A DNA stretch of 64,000 bases from positions 1-64,000 of the forward strand of contig JAGAYI010000005.1 of the NCBI GenBank assembly GCA_017940545.1, given 5' to 3'. The notes under the pieces were generated by a model. It was not told where the DNA came from. It worked only from the letters and a program-made list of their open reading frames with translations, and did not search any database. Position numbers and translations under genes: made by a program. The stretch is from Prevotella sp. GTDB lineage: Bacteria > Bacteroidota > Bacteroidia > Bacteroidales > Bacteroidaceae. Below, piece after piece: positions 52,149 through 59,921 of the stretch. Position 1 is the stretch's first letter, and the number at the start of each line of letters is the position of its first letter.

Positions 52149-54005
52149 ATGAATAAAGACTTTGAATTAGACAACCGGCGATATGTGATAGGCGGTGTGG
52201 CAATTTTTATTGTCGTAGTCTATATCATACGTCTCTTCATGCTCCAGATAACGAGTGATGACTACAAGAAGAGTGCCGACTCAAATGCTTTTCTGAAGAA
52301 AATAGAGTACCCTTCCCGTGGCATTATTACTGACAGAAACGGCAAACTGATGGTTTTTAACCAGCCTGCGTATGACGTCATGGTGGTCATGAACGAGGTG
52401 GGCGACCATCTGGATACGTTGGAACTTTGTGATGCTCTGAATATCACTAAGGAGGACTTTATACGCCGGGTGAACACGATGAAAGACAGAAACAAGAATC
52501 CTGGCTATTCACGTTTTACTCAGCAACTCCTCATCAATCAGCTTTCCGATAAAGATTTCAGCCTATTTCAGGAAAAAATGTTCCGTTTCCCAGGATTTTA
52601 TGTACAACGTAGAAGCATTCGGCAATACAAATATCCTTATGCTGCCCATGTGCTGGGAGATGTGGCAGAGGTGTCGCCGGCAGATATAGAACAAGACGAT
52701 TATTACATTCCCGGCGACTATATAGGTAAGTTGGGCGTAGAACGTAGCTACGAAAAACAGCTACGAGGTGAGAAAGGAATACAGATTCTGCTGCGCGACG
52801 CTCATGGCCGTATTAAAGGACGCTACCAAAATGGAGCACTCGACCAGAAGCCAAAGCCTGGCAAGAACCTGACATTGGGAATCGACTTAGACTTGCAGGC
52901 ATTGGGAGAGCGCCTCATGGAAGGAAAAATAGGAAGCATTGTCGCCTTGGACCCGAAGACTGGTGAGGTGCTTTGCATGGTGTCCTCGCCCAGCTACGAC
53001 CCCCGCATGATGGTGGGACGCCTACGTTCGAAGAATCATGCCTTGTTAAGTCGTGATGCTTGGAAGCCCTTGCTTAACCGTAGTATTATGGGTGTCTATC
53101 CACCAGGTTCAACATTCAAAACCACTCAGGGTCTGACCTTTATGACCGAGGGAATACTGCACCCCACGCAGACGGCCTACCCTTGTTCGCACGGATTTAA
53201 CTTTAAGGGACTGCACGTGGGATGTCACGGGCATGCTGCCCCGCTGCCACTTATACCTGCTCTCTCCACGTCGTGCAATGGCTATTTTTGTTGGGGACTC
53301 TATTACATGATGGGAAACAGGCAGAAATACAAAACGGTGCAAGAAGCCATGAACCGTTGGCGCGACTATATGGTGTCAATGGGTTTCGGCTACCCTTTAG
53401 GTGTTGACTTGCCTGGCGAGAAACGCGGAATGATACCCAATGCACAGTTCTACGACAAGGCCTATAAGGGCTCATGGAGCGGTTTGACCATCATCTCCAT
53501 TTCCATAGGACAGGGTGAGGTGGGGGCCACACCGTTGCAAATAGCCAACTTGGGAGCCACTATTGCCAACCGTGGATATTACTTTACTCCGCACGTTGTG
53601 AAGAAGGTGGAAGGAGAGCCTCTTGATTCCGCATTCACCAAACGGAACTACACCATGGCCAGTCGTGAGTCGTATGAATATGTGGTGCGCGGCATGCGTG
53701 CCTCAGCAATGGGCGGAACGTGTAAGGCATTGTCGCGTTATGATTTTGTGGCGTGTGGCAAAACCGGTACGGCTCAGAACCGTGGTCACGACCATTCGGT
53801 GTTCATGGGTTTTGCTCCGATGGATAATCCCCAGATAGCAGTAGCGGTATATGTTGAGAATGGTGGTTGGGGAGCTACTTATGGTGTGCCCATTGGCGGC
53901 TTGATAATGGAACAATATATTAAGGGCAAACTCTCAGAGGCTTCTGAGCGCAAGGCAACCGAGATTCAACACAAGAGAATAGCATATGGCTCAGTCGAAA
54001 GGTAA
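52149..54005 (+). CDS. mrdA: Penicillin-binding protein 2 (elongasome transpeptidase)
   Basis: 618 residues, a class B PBP that cross-links peptidoglycan in cell elongation. There is one membrane helix (about 14-32). The N-terminal pedestal has YPSRGIITDRNGKLMVFNQP and IGKLGVERSYEKQLRGEKG. The transpeptidase has the active-site S321-x-x-K324 in PPGSTFKT, S375-C-N377 and K538-T-G in CGKTGTAQ. The gene for its glycosyltransferase partner RodA starts within its last 20 bases, so the two are translationally coupled. Confidence 0.97.
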   Translation: MNKDFELDNRRYVIGGVAIFIVVVYIIRLFMLQITSDDYKKSADSNAFLKKIEYPSRGIITDRNGKLMVFNQPAYDVMVVMNEVGDHLDTLELCDALNITKEDFIRRVNTMKDRNKNPGYSRFTQQLLINQLSDKDFSLFQEKMFRFPGFYVQRRSIRQYKYPYAAHVLGDVAEVSPADIEQDDYYIPGDYIGKLGVERSYEKQLRGEKGIQILLRDAHGRIKGRYQNGALDQKPKPGKNLTLGIDLDLQALGERLMEGKIGSIVALDPKTGEVLCMVSSPSYDPRMMVGRLRSKNHALLSRDAWKPLLNRSIMGVYPPGSTFKTTQGLTFMTEGILHPTQTAYPCSHGFNFKGLHVGCHGHAAPLPLIPALSTSCNGYFCWGLYYMMGNRQKYKTVQEAMNRWRDYMVSMGFGYPLGVDLPGEKRGMIPNAQFYDKAYKGSWSGLTIISISIGQGEVGATPLQIANLGATIANRGYYFTPHVVKKVEGEPLDSAFTKRNYTMASRESYEYVVRGMRASAMGGTCKALSRYDFVACGKTGTAQNRGHDHSVFMGFAPMDNPQIAVAVYVENGGWGATYGVPIGGLIMEQYIKGKLSEASERKATEIQHKRIAYGSVER

Positions 54006-55455
54006 AAGTACAAGTGTGCTGCAGTCATTAGACTGGTGGACAATAGGCATTTATCTGGCTTTGTTGATATTTGGCTGGGTGAGTGTCTGTGGTGCGAGCT
54101 ATACCTATGGCGATACGGACATTTTCAGTTTGGAAACCCGCTCCGGTATGCAGATTGTATGGATAGGAACATCTGTTGTCTTAGGCTTTGTCATTCTGAT
54201 GCTTGATGACCGTTTTTACGATACGTTCTCGTTTGTGCTATATGGATTCTTGCTGTTGTTGCTCTTTGGTACCATATTCAATCCGCATTCCATCAAGGGT
54301 TCCCATTCCTGGTTGGTCATTGGCCCTTTGCGACTGCAACCTGCTGAGTTCGCAAAATTTGCAACTGCATTAGCTTTGGCAAAGTTCATGAGCACTTATG
54401 GCTATAACATCCATAACTGGAAGCATTTTGCAGCAACATTGGCCATCATGCTCGTCCCCATGCTTTTCATTATCTTACAGCGTGAAACAGGTTCCGCGCT
54501 GGTATATACCGCATTCTTCCTGATGTTTTACCGTGAAGGCATGCCTGGATCCATTCTCTTTACGGGGGTGGCTGCTGTTATCTATTTTGTGGTAGGCATC
54601 CGTTTTGCCGATACCATGCTTCTTGACACCCCGACAAGCGTTGGCAAGTTCTCGGTATTGTTGCTGATTCAGATTTTTACGGCTGGCATGGTGCAAGTGT
54701 ATTGTAAGAACCGTAGCCTAATGTGGAACATTCTTTTGGGCTGTGTCGGCATTACGCTGTTGTCGGTTGTATTGTCGGTCTATGTCGTCCCTTTTGATGT
54801 GGTATGGGTACAAATTGTATTGTCAGTATTGATGATAGGCTATCTGCTGTGGCAAGCCATAGGTTCACGCTTACGCAATTATTATTTTATTGTGCTCTTT
54901 GCCATTGGCTCCATGGCTTTTTTCTATTCTGCCGACTACGTCTTAAACCATGTCATGGAGCCCCATCAGCGAACACGTATCAATGTCTTGTTAGGTCTTG
55001 AAGAAGATTTGAGGGGTGCTGGCTATAATGTTCACCAGAGTGAGATAGCCATTGGCTCCGGCGGTCTTGAAGGAAAAGGTTTCTTAAATGGCACGCAAAC
55101 CAAACTGAAGTATGTGCCAGAGCAGGATACTGACTTCATCTTCTGCACCGTAGGCGAAGAGGAGGGCTTTGTGGGCTCTGCTGGTGTGCTGCTGCTGTTT
55201 CTGGCTTTAATATTGCGGCTGATAGCCTTGGCCGAACGGCAGCCGTTCCGCTTTGGTCGTGTTTATGGCTACAGCGTGGCTTCCATCTTCCTGTTCCATG
55301 TGTTTATCAATGTGGGCATGGTGCTTGGCCTGACTCCCGTAATCGGTATTCCTCTGCCTTTCTTCAGCTATGGCGGTTCATCGCTGTGGGGCTTCACGTT
55401 CCTCTTGTTTATCTTCCTGCGTATAGATGCCGGAAGAAACTTGATTCGTTCCTGA
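53986..55455 (+). CDS. rodA: Peptidoglycan glycosyltransferase RodA
   Basis: 489 residues of the SEDS family, somewhat longer than the usual ~370-430. About ten membrane helices. Motifs: KGSHSWLVIGPLRLQPAEFA near helix 4, then INVLLGLEEDLRGAGYNVHQ and SEIAIGSGGLEGKGFLNGTQ in the large periplasmic loop with the catalytic Asp region, EQDTDFIFCTVGEEEGFVGS and GIPLPFFSYGGSSLWGFTFL. It polymerises lipid II glycan strands for PBP2. It overlaps mrdA by 20 bases and ends the operon, 36 bases from the convergent gldH. Confidence 0.97.
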   Translation: MAQSKGKSTSVLQSLDWWTIGIYLALLIFGWVSVCGASYTYGDTDIFSLETRSGMQIVWIGTSVVLGFVILMLDDRFYDTFSFVLYGFLLLLLFGTIFNPHSIKGSHSWLVIGPLRLQPAEFAKFATALALAKFMSTYGYNIHNWKHFAATLAIMLVPMLFIILQRETGSALVYTAFFLMFYREGMPGSILFTGVAAVIYFVVGIRFADTMLLDTPTSVGKFSVLLLIQIFTAGMVQVYCKNRSLMWNILLGCVGITLLSVVLSVYVVPFDVVWVQIVLSVLMIGYLLWQAIGSRLRNYYFIVLFAIGSMAFFYSADYVLNHVMEPHQRTRINVLLGLEEDLRGAGYNVHQSEIAIGSGGLEGKGFLNGTQTKLKYVPEQDTDFIFCTVGEEEGFVGSAGVLLLFLALILRLIALAERQPFRFGRVYGYSVASIFLFHVFINVGMVLGLTPVIGIPLPFFSYGGSSLWGFTFLLFIFLRIDAGRNLIRS

Positions 55456-55491
55456 GTGTTGCTGTGCTTTTCCCCGTTTAGCGCATTGCTG

Positions 55492-55962
55492 CTATTGCTT
55501 AGACAGCTTGATGCCGATGTTGGCAATGCCAGGTAGTATTTCGCGTTTCATGTGGTGGCGAATGTGTACGTCGAGTGTGTCGCCTGCATTCAGCTGAAGC
55601 GTTGTCAGGTGAAAATTGTATTGGTAGTAGCTGAGTCCCCTGCCTTTTATTGTGCCATATTTGTCAATGAGCTTGCAATTAAGGGTGTCAATGCGGTGTT
55701 GGTGTAGCGGTCTGATGTCCTGCTCAACTACCAGAAAAAGATTCTGGAAAGGGAAATTATCGTTTATTCGCAGGCCTATCTCTTCCTTGTATTGGGTGGA
55801 AGCCTTGATGGCAATGTTACGGAAAAAGAGAGTGTCACTACGCTCCCAACTGTCAATAGAGGTGGTTTCGTAGTGATGATAAACGGTTTTACGGTCGCAT
55901 GATACGCAGAGCCATGCGACCGTAATGATTAGGCAAACTTTCAATATCTTATTCTTTTGCAT
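55492..55962 (-). CDS. gldH: Gliding-motility lipoprotein GldH
   Basis: 156 residues from the ATG at 55962, which gives MQKNKILKVCLIITVAWLC followed by the lipobox VSC. The much longer upstream frame runs through the ricT tail and lacks a signal peptide, so it is rejected. ETTSIDSWERSDTLFFRNIA, NFPFQNLFLVVEQDI and VHIRHHMKREILPGIANIGI match GldH, a lipoprotein first described in Flavobacterium gliding but conserved in non-gliding Bacteroidales. Its start overlaps the end of ricT by 14 bases. Confidence 0.88.
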   Translation of the reverse strand: MQKNKILKVCLIITVAWLCVSCDRKTVYHHYETTSIDSWERSDTLFFRNIAIKASTQYKEEIGLRINDNFPFQNLFLVVEQDIRPLHQHRIDTLNCKLIDKYGTIKGRGLSYYQYNFHLTTLQLNAGDTLDVHIRHHMKREILPGIANIGIKLSKQ

Positions 55963-57190
55963 CCGGCCTTTTGTTCTCGCGTCGTGGTTTTCGATCTTGG
56001 TATTTTCCCTGCCGTTGTTGATGTGTGGGGTGCTGTGTGTCAGGCTGCTGTCGGCCGTTGGCTTGGTGCTGCTCGCCGCCTCCCTGAGTCTTGCGGTTTT
56101 GCTTGCGTTTCTTTTTCTTGGCCTTGTCAAATCGGTTGATGCTTTCCTGCGTTGCCAGGTCAATGGGACCAGTCGGTTCCTGCATGAAACCGTCCTCTTG
56201 CAGCGACTCAGGCTTTTCTCCCTGTCGGTTCATTTCAATAATTTCTTTGGCACGTTCAGCCGTTATTACCTCAAGGTTGGCAGCAATGTTTTTGTCGGTG
56301 GAGTAGGTTACCAAACCTGCCAGGATGTCGCTTTTGAAGAAATAGTAGTCGGAATCCTGAGTCTGCAGGATGACCTCCTTGCTGGGCAGTTTTTTGCCTG
56401 CTTCCATGTAGTCATCTACCTCGTAATTCAGACAGCATTTCAGTTTTGCGCACATACCGGCCAGTTTCTGGGGGTTCAGGGAAATGTCCTGATAGCGCGC
56501 TGCACCGGTACTCACGCTGACAAAATTCTTCATCCACGTGGCACAGCAGAGTTCCCTGCCGCAGGGGCCTGTACCACCAATGCGTCCGGCCTCCTGACGT
56601 GCCCCAATCTGCTTCATCTCAATGCGCACGTGAAACGCAGCTGCAAGGTCTTTTATCAGCTGTCGGAAATCCACTCGTTCATCGGCAATGTAGTAGAATA
56701 TGGCTTTGTTGCCATCGCCTTGATACTCCACGTCGCCAATTTTCATCTGCAAGCCGAGCCCTTTGGCTATTTCGCGGCTTTCTATCATGGTTTCGTGTTC
56801 GCGGGCCTTTGCCTCACGAAATTTGTCCATGTCTATCTGGCGTGCTATGCGGTATATACGCTTAATGTCGTCAGCACTTTTCAAGTTGGCTTTTTTCAGT
56901 TGCAGCTTCACCAGTCTTCCGGTTAGTGTTACCACACCGATGTCGTGTCCGGGGTTTGCTTCCACAGCAACGATGTCGCCCTTTTTCAGGGGCAGGTTGT
57001 TCACGTTGTGGTAATAGCCTTTGCGCGTATGTTTGAACTGCACTTCCACGAGGTCTGTCGTGTCCGCATTTCCTGGCACGTCAGCCAGCCAGTCGTATGT
57101 GTTCAGCTGACGGTCCTGTCGGCCAATGGCAGCTTTGCATAGCCCCCTGTCGCAGCCCGTCATGATGTCGTATTCTTTCATTTTATCCAT
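55949..57190 (-). CDS. ricT: PSP1-domain protein, RicT/YaaT homologue
   Basis: 413 residues; M4 is an alternative start. The PSP1 domain begins near VEVQFKHTRKGYYHNVNNLP. Its cysteine-rich core, TGPCGRELCCATWM then CAKLKCCLNYEVDDYMEAG, is the conserved site that in Bacillus RicT contributes to Fe-S binding in the RicAFT complex. The C-terminal ~80 residues are a low-complexity tail, rich in Gln, Arg, Lys and Pro and probably disordered. RicA and RicF homologues are not nearby. It lies between holB (21 bases) and gldH (overlapping), a gene order I know from other Bacteroidales. Confidence 0.92.
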   Translation of the reverse strand: MDKMKEYDIMTGCDRGLCKAAIGRQDRQLNTYDWLADVPGNADTTDLVEVQFKHTRKGYYHNVNNLPLKKGDIVAVEANPGHDIGVVTLTGRLVKLQLKKANLKSADDIKRIYRIARQIDMDKFREAKAREHETMIESREIAKGLGLQMKIGDVEYQGDGNKAIFYYIADERVDFRQLIKDLAAAFHVRIEMKQIGARQEAGRIGGTGPCGRELCCATWMKNFVSVSTGAARYQDISLNPQKLAGMCAKLKCCLNYEVDDYMEAGKKLPSKEVILQTQDSDYYFFKSDILAGLVTYSTDKNIAANLEVITAERAKEIIEMNRQGEKPESLQEDGFMQEPTGPIDLATQESINRFDKAKKKKRKQNRKTQGGGEQHQANGRQQPDTQHPTHQQRQGKYQDRKPRRENKRPDAKE

Positions 57191-57211
57191 ATATATATTA
57201 ATGTATAGTTT

Positions 57212-58309
57212 CTATTTCTGTAACAATAGCATAATAGTTTGTAGTGCAAAGTCGAAGAAAACAATTTTCCCGTTGGCATTTTGCCCAATGTCGCGCAGGG
57301 CACGGTTGCCCAATTCGTACATAGGAATAATGTTCCCCTCGTTGATGAACCGTGCGAAGTTTTTAGCAAATTCCTCCTCTTCCCGGGTCATGTAGCACAG
57401 CTCTTCCTGATGGAAGTTGTACATGAAGTTTTCACGAACCAGTTGCAGAAAGTACTCAATGAATCGCTTTTGCTTCTCGCGTCCCATACTGGCCATCGTC
57501 TCGCTCCATTTCTTCAATTCATTGATTTTTCGTTGGTAGGACAGTCGCATCAGTACTTTAAACAAGTCTAAAAACTGTTCCCTCTCATTGCCTGTTTCTA
57601 ATTCTTCCATGGCCTTCAGCCAGCTGCCGTTGGCTCGTCTGGCAATGCCTGCAGCGTGCGTTTCGTCCAGTCCTCTTTGTTCCATGAGTGCCTGTTTGAT
57701 GCTGTTGTCGTCAATCTTCTTGACGTCAATGCGCTGTACGCGGCTTCTGATGGTCTCTAACAGTTTGCCAGGTTCCTGGCACACCATCAGGAATACCGTC
57801 TGCTGTGGTGGCTCCTCAATGAGTTTCAGCAGTTTGTTGGCACATTCTTGGTTCATGCGTTCCGGAAGCCAGATAATACTTATTTTGTATCCGCCTTGGC
57901 TTGACTTCAGCGATAACTGGTGTACCAGTTCGTCGCTTTCACCGGCTGTGATGATGGCCTGTTGGTTCTCTCCGCCCATAGCCTGCATCCAGTCGTCCAT
58001 CGTGAAGTAGGGCGTACGCATAATAAGTTCATGCCACTCTGTGGCAAAGTCCAGGCTGACAGGCTTGTGGTCGCTACCCATTGAGGGCAGTTTAATGGTG
58101 GGGTAGGTAAAGTGAAGATCCGGATGCTCCAGTTTGCGCACCATAGGGCTGTCGCCTAACAGATGGCAACCGAAGGCCAGCGCAAGTGCCAACTTTCCGC
58201 TGCCTGCCGGTCCGCAAAGCATCAGGGCGTGGGGCAGCCGGTGTTCTTCCACCAACTGCAACAGCCGCTGCTTCACGTCTTTTTGTCCTATTACCTTTTC
58301 CCAGAACAT
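57212..58309 (-). CDS. holB: DNA polymerase III delta-prime subunit
   Basis: 365 residues. A clamp-loader AAA+ subunit: VIGQKDVKQRLLQLVEEHRL, Walker A-like CGPAGSGKLALALAFGCHLL, and ANKLLKLIEEPPQQTVFLMV, then the sensor-1 SRVQRIDV. In place of the usual zinc-binding insert this Bacteroidales type has a ~60-residue stretch (FTYPTIKLPSMGSDHKPVSL). The C-terminal collar is helical. It starts 52 bases after the metF stop without an obvious promoter and is followed by ricT after 21 bases. Confidence 0.92.
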   Translation of the reverse strand: MFWEKVIGQKDVKQRLLQLVEEHRLPHALMLCGPAGSGKLALALAFGCHLLGDSPMVRKLEHPDLHFTYPTIKLPSMGSDHKPVSLDFATEWHELIMRTPYFTMDDWMQAMGGENQQAIITAGESDELVHQLSLKSSQGGYKISIIWLPERMNQECANKLLKLIEEPPQQTVFLMVCQEPGKLLETIRSRVQRIDVKKIDDNSIKQALMEQRGLDETHAAGIARRANGSWLKAMEELETGNEREQFLDLFKVLMRLSYQRKINELKKWSETMASMGREKQKRFIEYFLQLVRENFMYNFHQEELCYMTREEEEFAKNFARFINEGNIIPMYELGNRALRDIGQNANGKIVFFDFALQTIMLLLQK

Positions 58310-58361
58310 TTTTGCTGTTTCGAACCTTTTGTTCTTATATTATAAATAAATAGTTGCTGAT

Positions 58362-59324
58362 TTACAACAGTCTTCTTGCAACTTCTGCTACCGAGTCAAC
58401 GGCTGACACCGTGTAGAAGTGAATGTTCCTGATACCATTGACATATAGTTCACGGCATTGCTCCGTAGTCCACTCTATTCCAAGTTGGCGGGCCTGCTCG
58501 TCGTTCTTGCATTTTACGATTTCTTTGGCCAGTGCTTCGGGAATGTCGCAGTGGAACGTCTTGGGAACCACCGTCAGTTGGCTGAGCTTCGCCATTGGCT
58601 TGATGCCAGGAATAATGGGTATGGTAATGCCCATTTCCCTTGCTTTCTTGACAAAGGCAAAATATTTCTCGTTGTCGTAGAACAGCTGTGTCACGGCATA
58701 CTGGGCACCCAAGTCCTGCTTTTCCTTCAGGAACTGCATGTCCATTTCCAGATTGGGAGCTTCTTCGTGCTTCTCGGGGTAGCAGGCTACTCCGAAGTCG
58801 AACTTCCGTCCGGGGTGCTTGATGGGGGTGCCGTCAGCAAAGAACCCCTCATTGAAACGCACCACCTGACGAATCAGGTCTGTTGTGTGGGCGTGGCCTC
58901 CCGGTGTCGGGGTGAAGCGGCTGTCCTCTTTGGCCTTGTCGCCGCGCAGCAGCATCAGGTTCCTGATGCCTAAGAACTGCAGGTCGAGCAGTTCATATTC
59001 TATTTGTTCCACGGTGGTTCCGCTGCAAATGACGTGCGGCTCTACGGGTATGTGGTATTTCTGCTGAATGGCTGCAGCAATGGCAATGGTGCCCGGGCGG
59101 CGGCGTGTGCGCAGACGCTCAAACTGTCCGCCAGGCAGTTCACGATAGACGTATTCAGAGTGGTGGGTGGTGATGTTGATAAATGCAGGGTTGAAGGGCA
59201 CCAGTTTATCAATGGTGCTGAACAGTGCCTCCGTGCCGTTACCTTTCAGGGGTGGCAGCACTTCAAACGAGAATCTCCGCTCGTCGCCTTCCTGTTGTAT
59301 GATATAGTCTGCAATTGTTGTCAT
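58362..59324 (-). CDS. metF: 5,10-methylenetetrahydrofolate reductase MetF
   Basis: 320 residues from the ATG at 59324 (MTTIADYIIQQEGDERRFSF). The longer frame begins with a TTG that is part of the promoter box and is rejected. It reduces methylene-THF to methyl-THF for methionine synthesis using a flavin. Motifs: FSFEVLPPLKGNGTEALFST, PAFINITTHHSEYVYRELPG, RNLMLLRGDKA and YAVTQLFYDNEKYFAFVKKA, IPIIPGIKPMAKLSQL. It heads the metF-holB-ricT-gldH string. No SAM riboswitch is visible in the ~24-base leader. Confidence 0.95.
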   Translation of the reverse strand: MTTIADYIIQQEGDERRFSFEVLPPLKGNGTEALFSTIDKLVPFNPAFINITTHHSEYVYRELPGGQFERLRTRRRPGTIAIAAAIQQKYHIPVEPHVICSGTTVEQIEYELLDLQFLGIRNLMLLRGDKAKEDSRFTPTPGGHAHTTDLIRQVVRFNEGFFADGTPIKHPGRKFDFGVACYPEKHEEAPNLEMDMQFLKEKQDLGAQYAVTQLFYDNEKYFAFVKKAREMGITIPIIPGIKPMAKLSQLTVVPKTFHCDIPEALAKEIVKCKNDEQARQLGIEWTTEQCRELYVNGIRNIHFYTVSAVDSVAEVARRLL

Positions 59325-59351
59325 CTTGATGCTGAAATGCACATTTGGCGA

Positions 59352-59359
59352 CAAAGGTA
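59352..59359 (-). promoter_or_regulatory. -7 box TACCTTTG for metF
   Basis: Minus-strand TACCTTTG, 27 bases before the chosen ATG at 59324. Confidence 0.7.
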
Positions 59360-59413
59360 CAACATTTTCTCGTTATTCCTTCATTTTCTTCGGAAAAAAT
59401 GCCGTGTTACCTG

Positions 59414-59590
59414 TTTAGTGGGGTGTTGAATAGCAAGAAATCCTTTGTACATCGGGCTTTCAGCGAGTTTATAGTGGGGTGTTGGGCCTTTTGCGAATAA
59501 CTCTATAGTTTGTGCCGTATTAACTGGTACTTTAGGCTATGGAAACCTATGGTTTAGGTAACTGCGAGGTCAAGCTTACTATAGGTTGTT
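59414..59590. repeat. Non-coding DNA with dispersed repeat words
   Basis: No gene is seen between 59360 and 59708. TTTAGTGGGGTGTTG (59414) recurs as TTTATAGTGGGGTGTTG (59468). AAACCTATGGTTTAGGT (59543-59559) is the exact complement of the 22-bp repeat core at 35359. Fragments CTATAGTTT (near 59502) and ACTATAGGTT (near 59579) look like decayed copies. Confidence 0.75.
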
Positions 59591-59612
59591 CGCTGAAGGA
59601 ATGACGTGTCAG

Positions 59613-59681
59613 GTTGTGTCACGGGACTGTCCCCTGACACAACAGAACCGCCCGACTGGCCTCACGGCTGGTCGGGCGGTT
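59613..59681. repeat. Two adjacent hairpins, REP-like element and terminator
   Basis: GTTGTGTCA-c-GGGA-ctg-TCCC-c-TGACACAAC (59613-59643) is a near-perfect hairpin. It is followed by AACCGCCCGAC (59646-59656) pairing with GTCGGGCGGTT (59671-59681), extended inward by wobble pairs. They lie directly downstream of the peptide gene ending at 59709 and can terminate it. The first resembles repetitive extragenic palindromes I recall from Bacteroidales. Confidence 0.65.
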
Positions 59682-59708
59682 TGTACTAGTATTATATATA
59701 AAAGCTTT

Positions 59709-59882
59709 TCAGTTGTCAGCGTCATAATCATCCATGCCGTCCAGTCCGCTCATCATTCCTGGAGCCTCGGCTTCAGTGGGCGGCGTTCCTTCGCCTTTAG
59801 GAATTGACACGCCTAACAAATAATCTGCAGGTCCTATATTAACAGCCTCCATTTCTGGAGCGATATACATCTTCTTTTTCAT
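59709..59882 (-). CDS. Small acidic peptide behind the DUF285 protein
   Basis: 57 residues. It begins MKKKMYIAPEMEAVNIGPAD, has a Gly/Pro/Thr-rich middle (GVSIPKGEGTPPTEAEAPG) and ends GLDGMDDYDADN. It follows the DUF285 gene by 39 bases on the same strand and is followed by hairpins. There is no signal peptide. It resembles the 62-residue peptide behind the CotH gene in start motif (MKK-x(1-2)-YI-x-P-x-x-E), size, acidic C-terminus and position behind a large Por-type secreted protein. The shared features make it more likely to be a real gene than a chance frame. Function unknown. Confidence 0.65.
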   Translation of the reverse strand: MKKKMYIAPEMEAVNIGPADYLLGVSIPKGEGTPPTEAEAPGMMSGLDGMDDYDADN

Positions 59883-59921
59883 AGTCTTCTTTTCTTTTAT
59901 TATGTTGATTGTTTACGTTTT

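Noticed and set aside
55963-56163. 67-residue N-terminal extension of gldH
   Set aside because: It overlaps the ricT coding region, is Arg/Lys/Ser-rich, and would bury the lipoprotein signal peptide.
59325-59354. TTG start giving metF ten more residues
   Set aside because: The TTG is part of the metF -7 box; the ATG at 59324 gives the expected MetF start.
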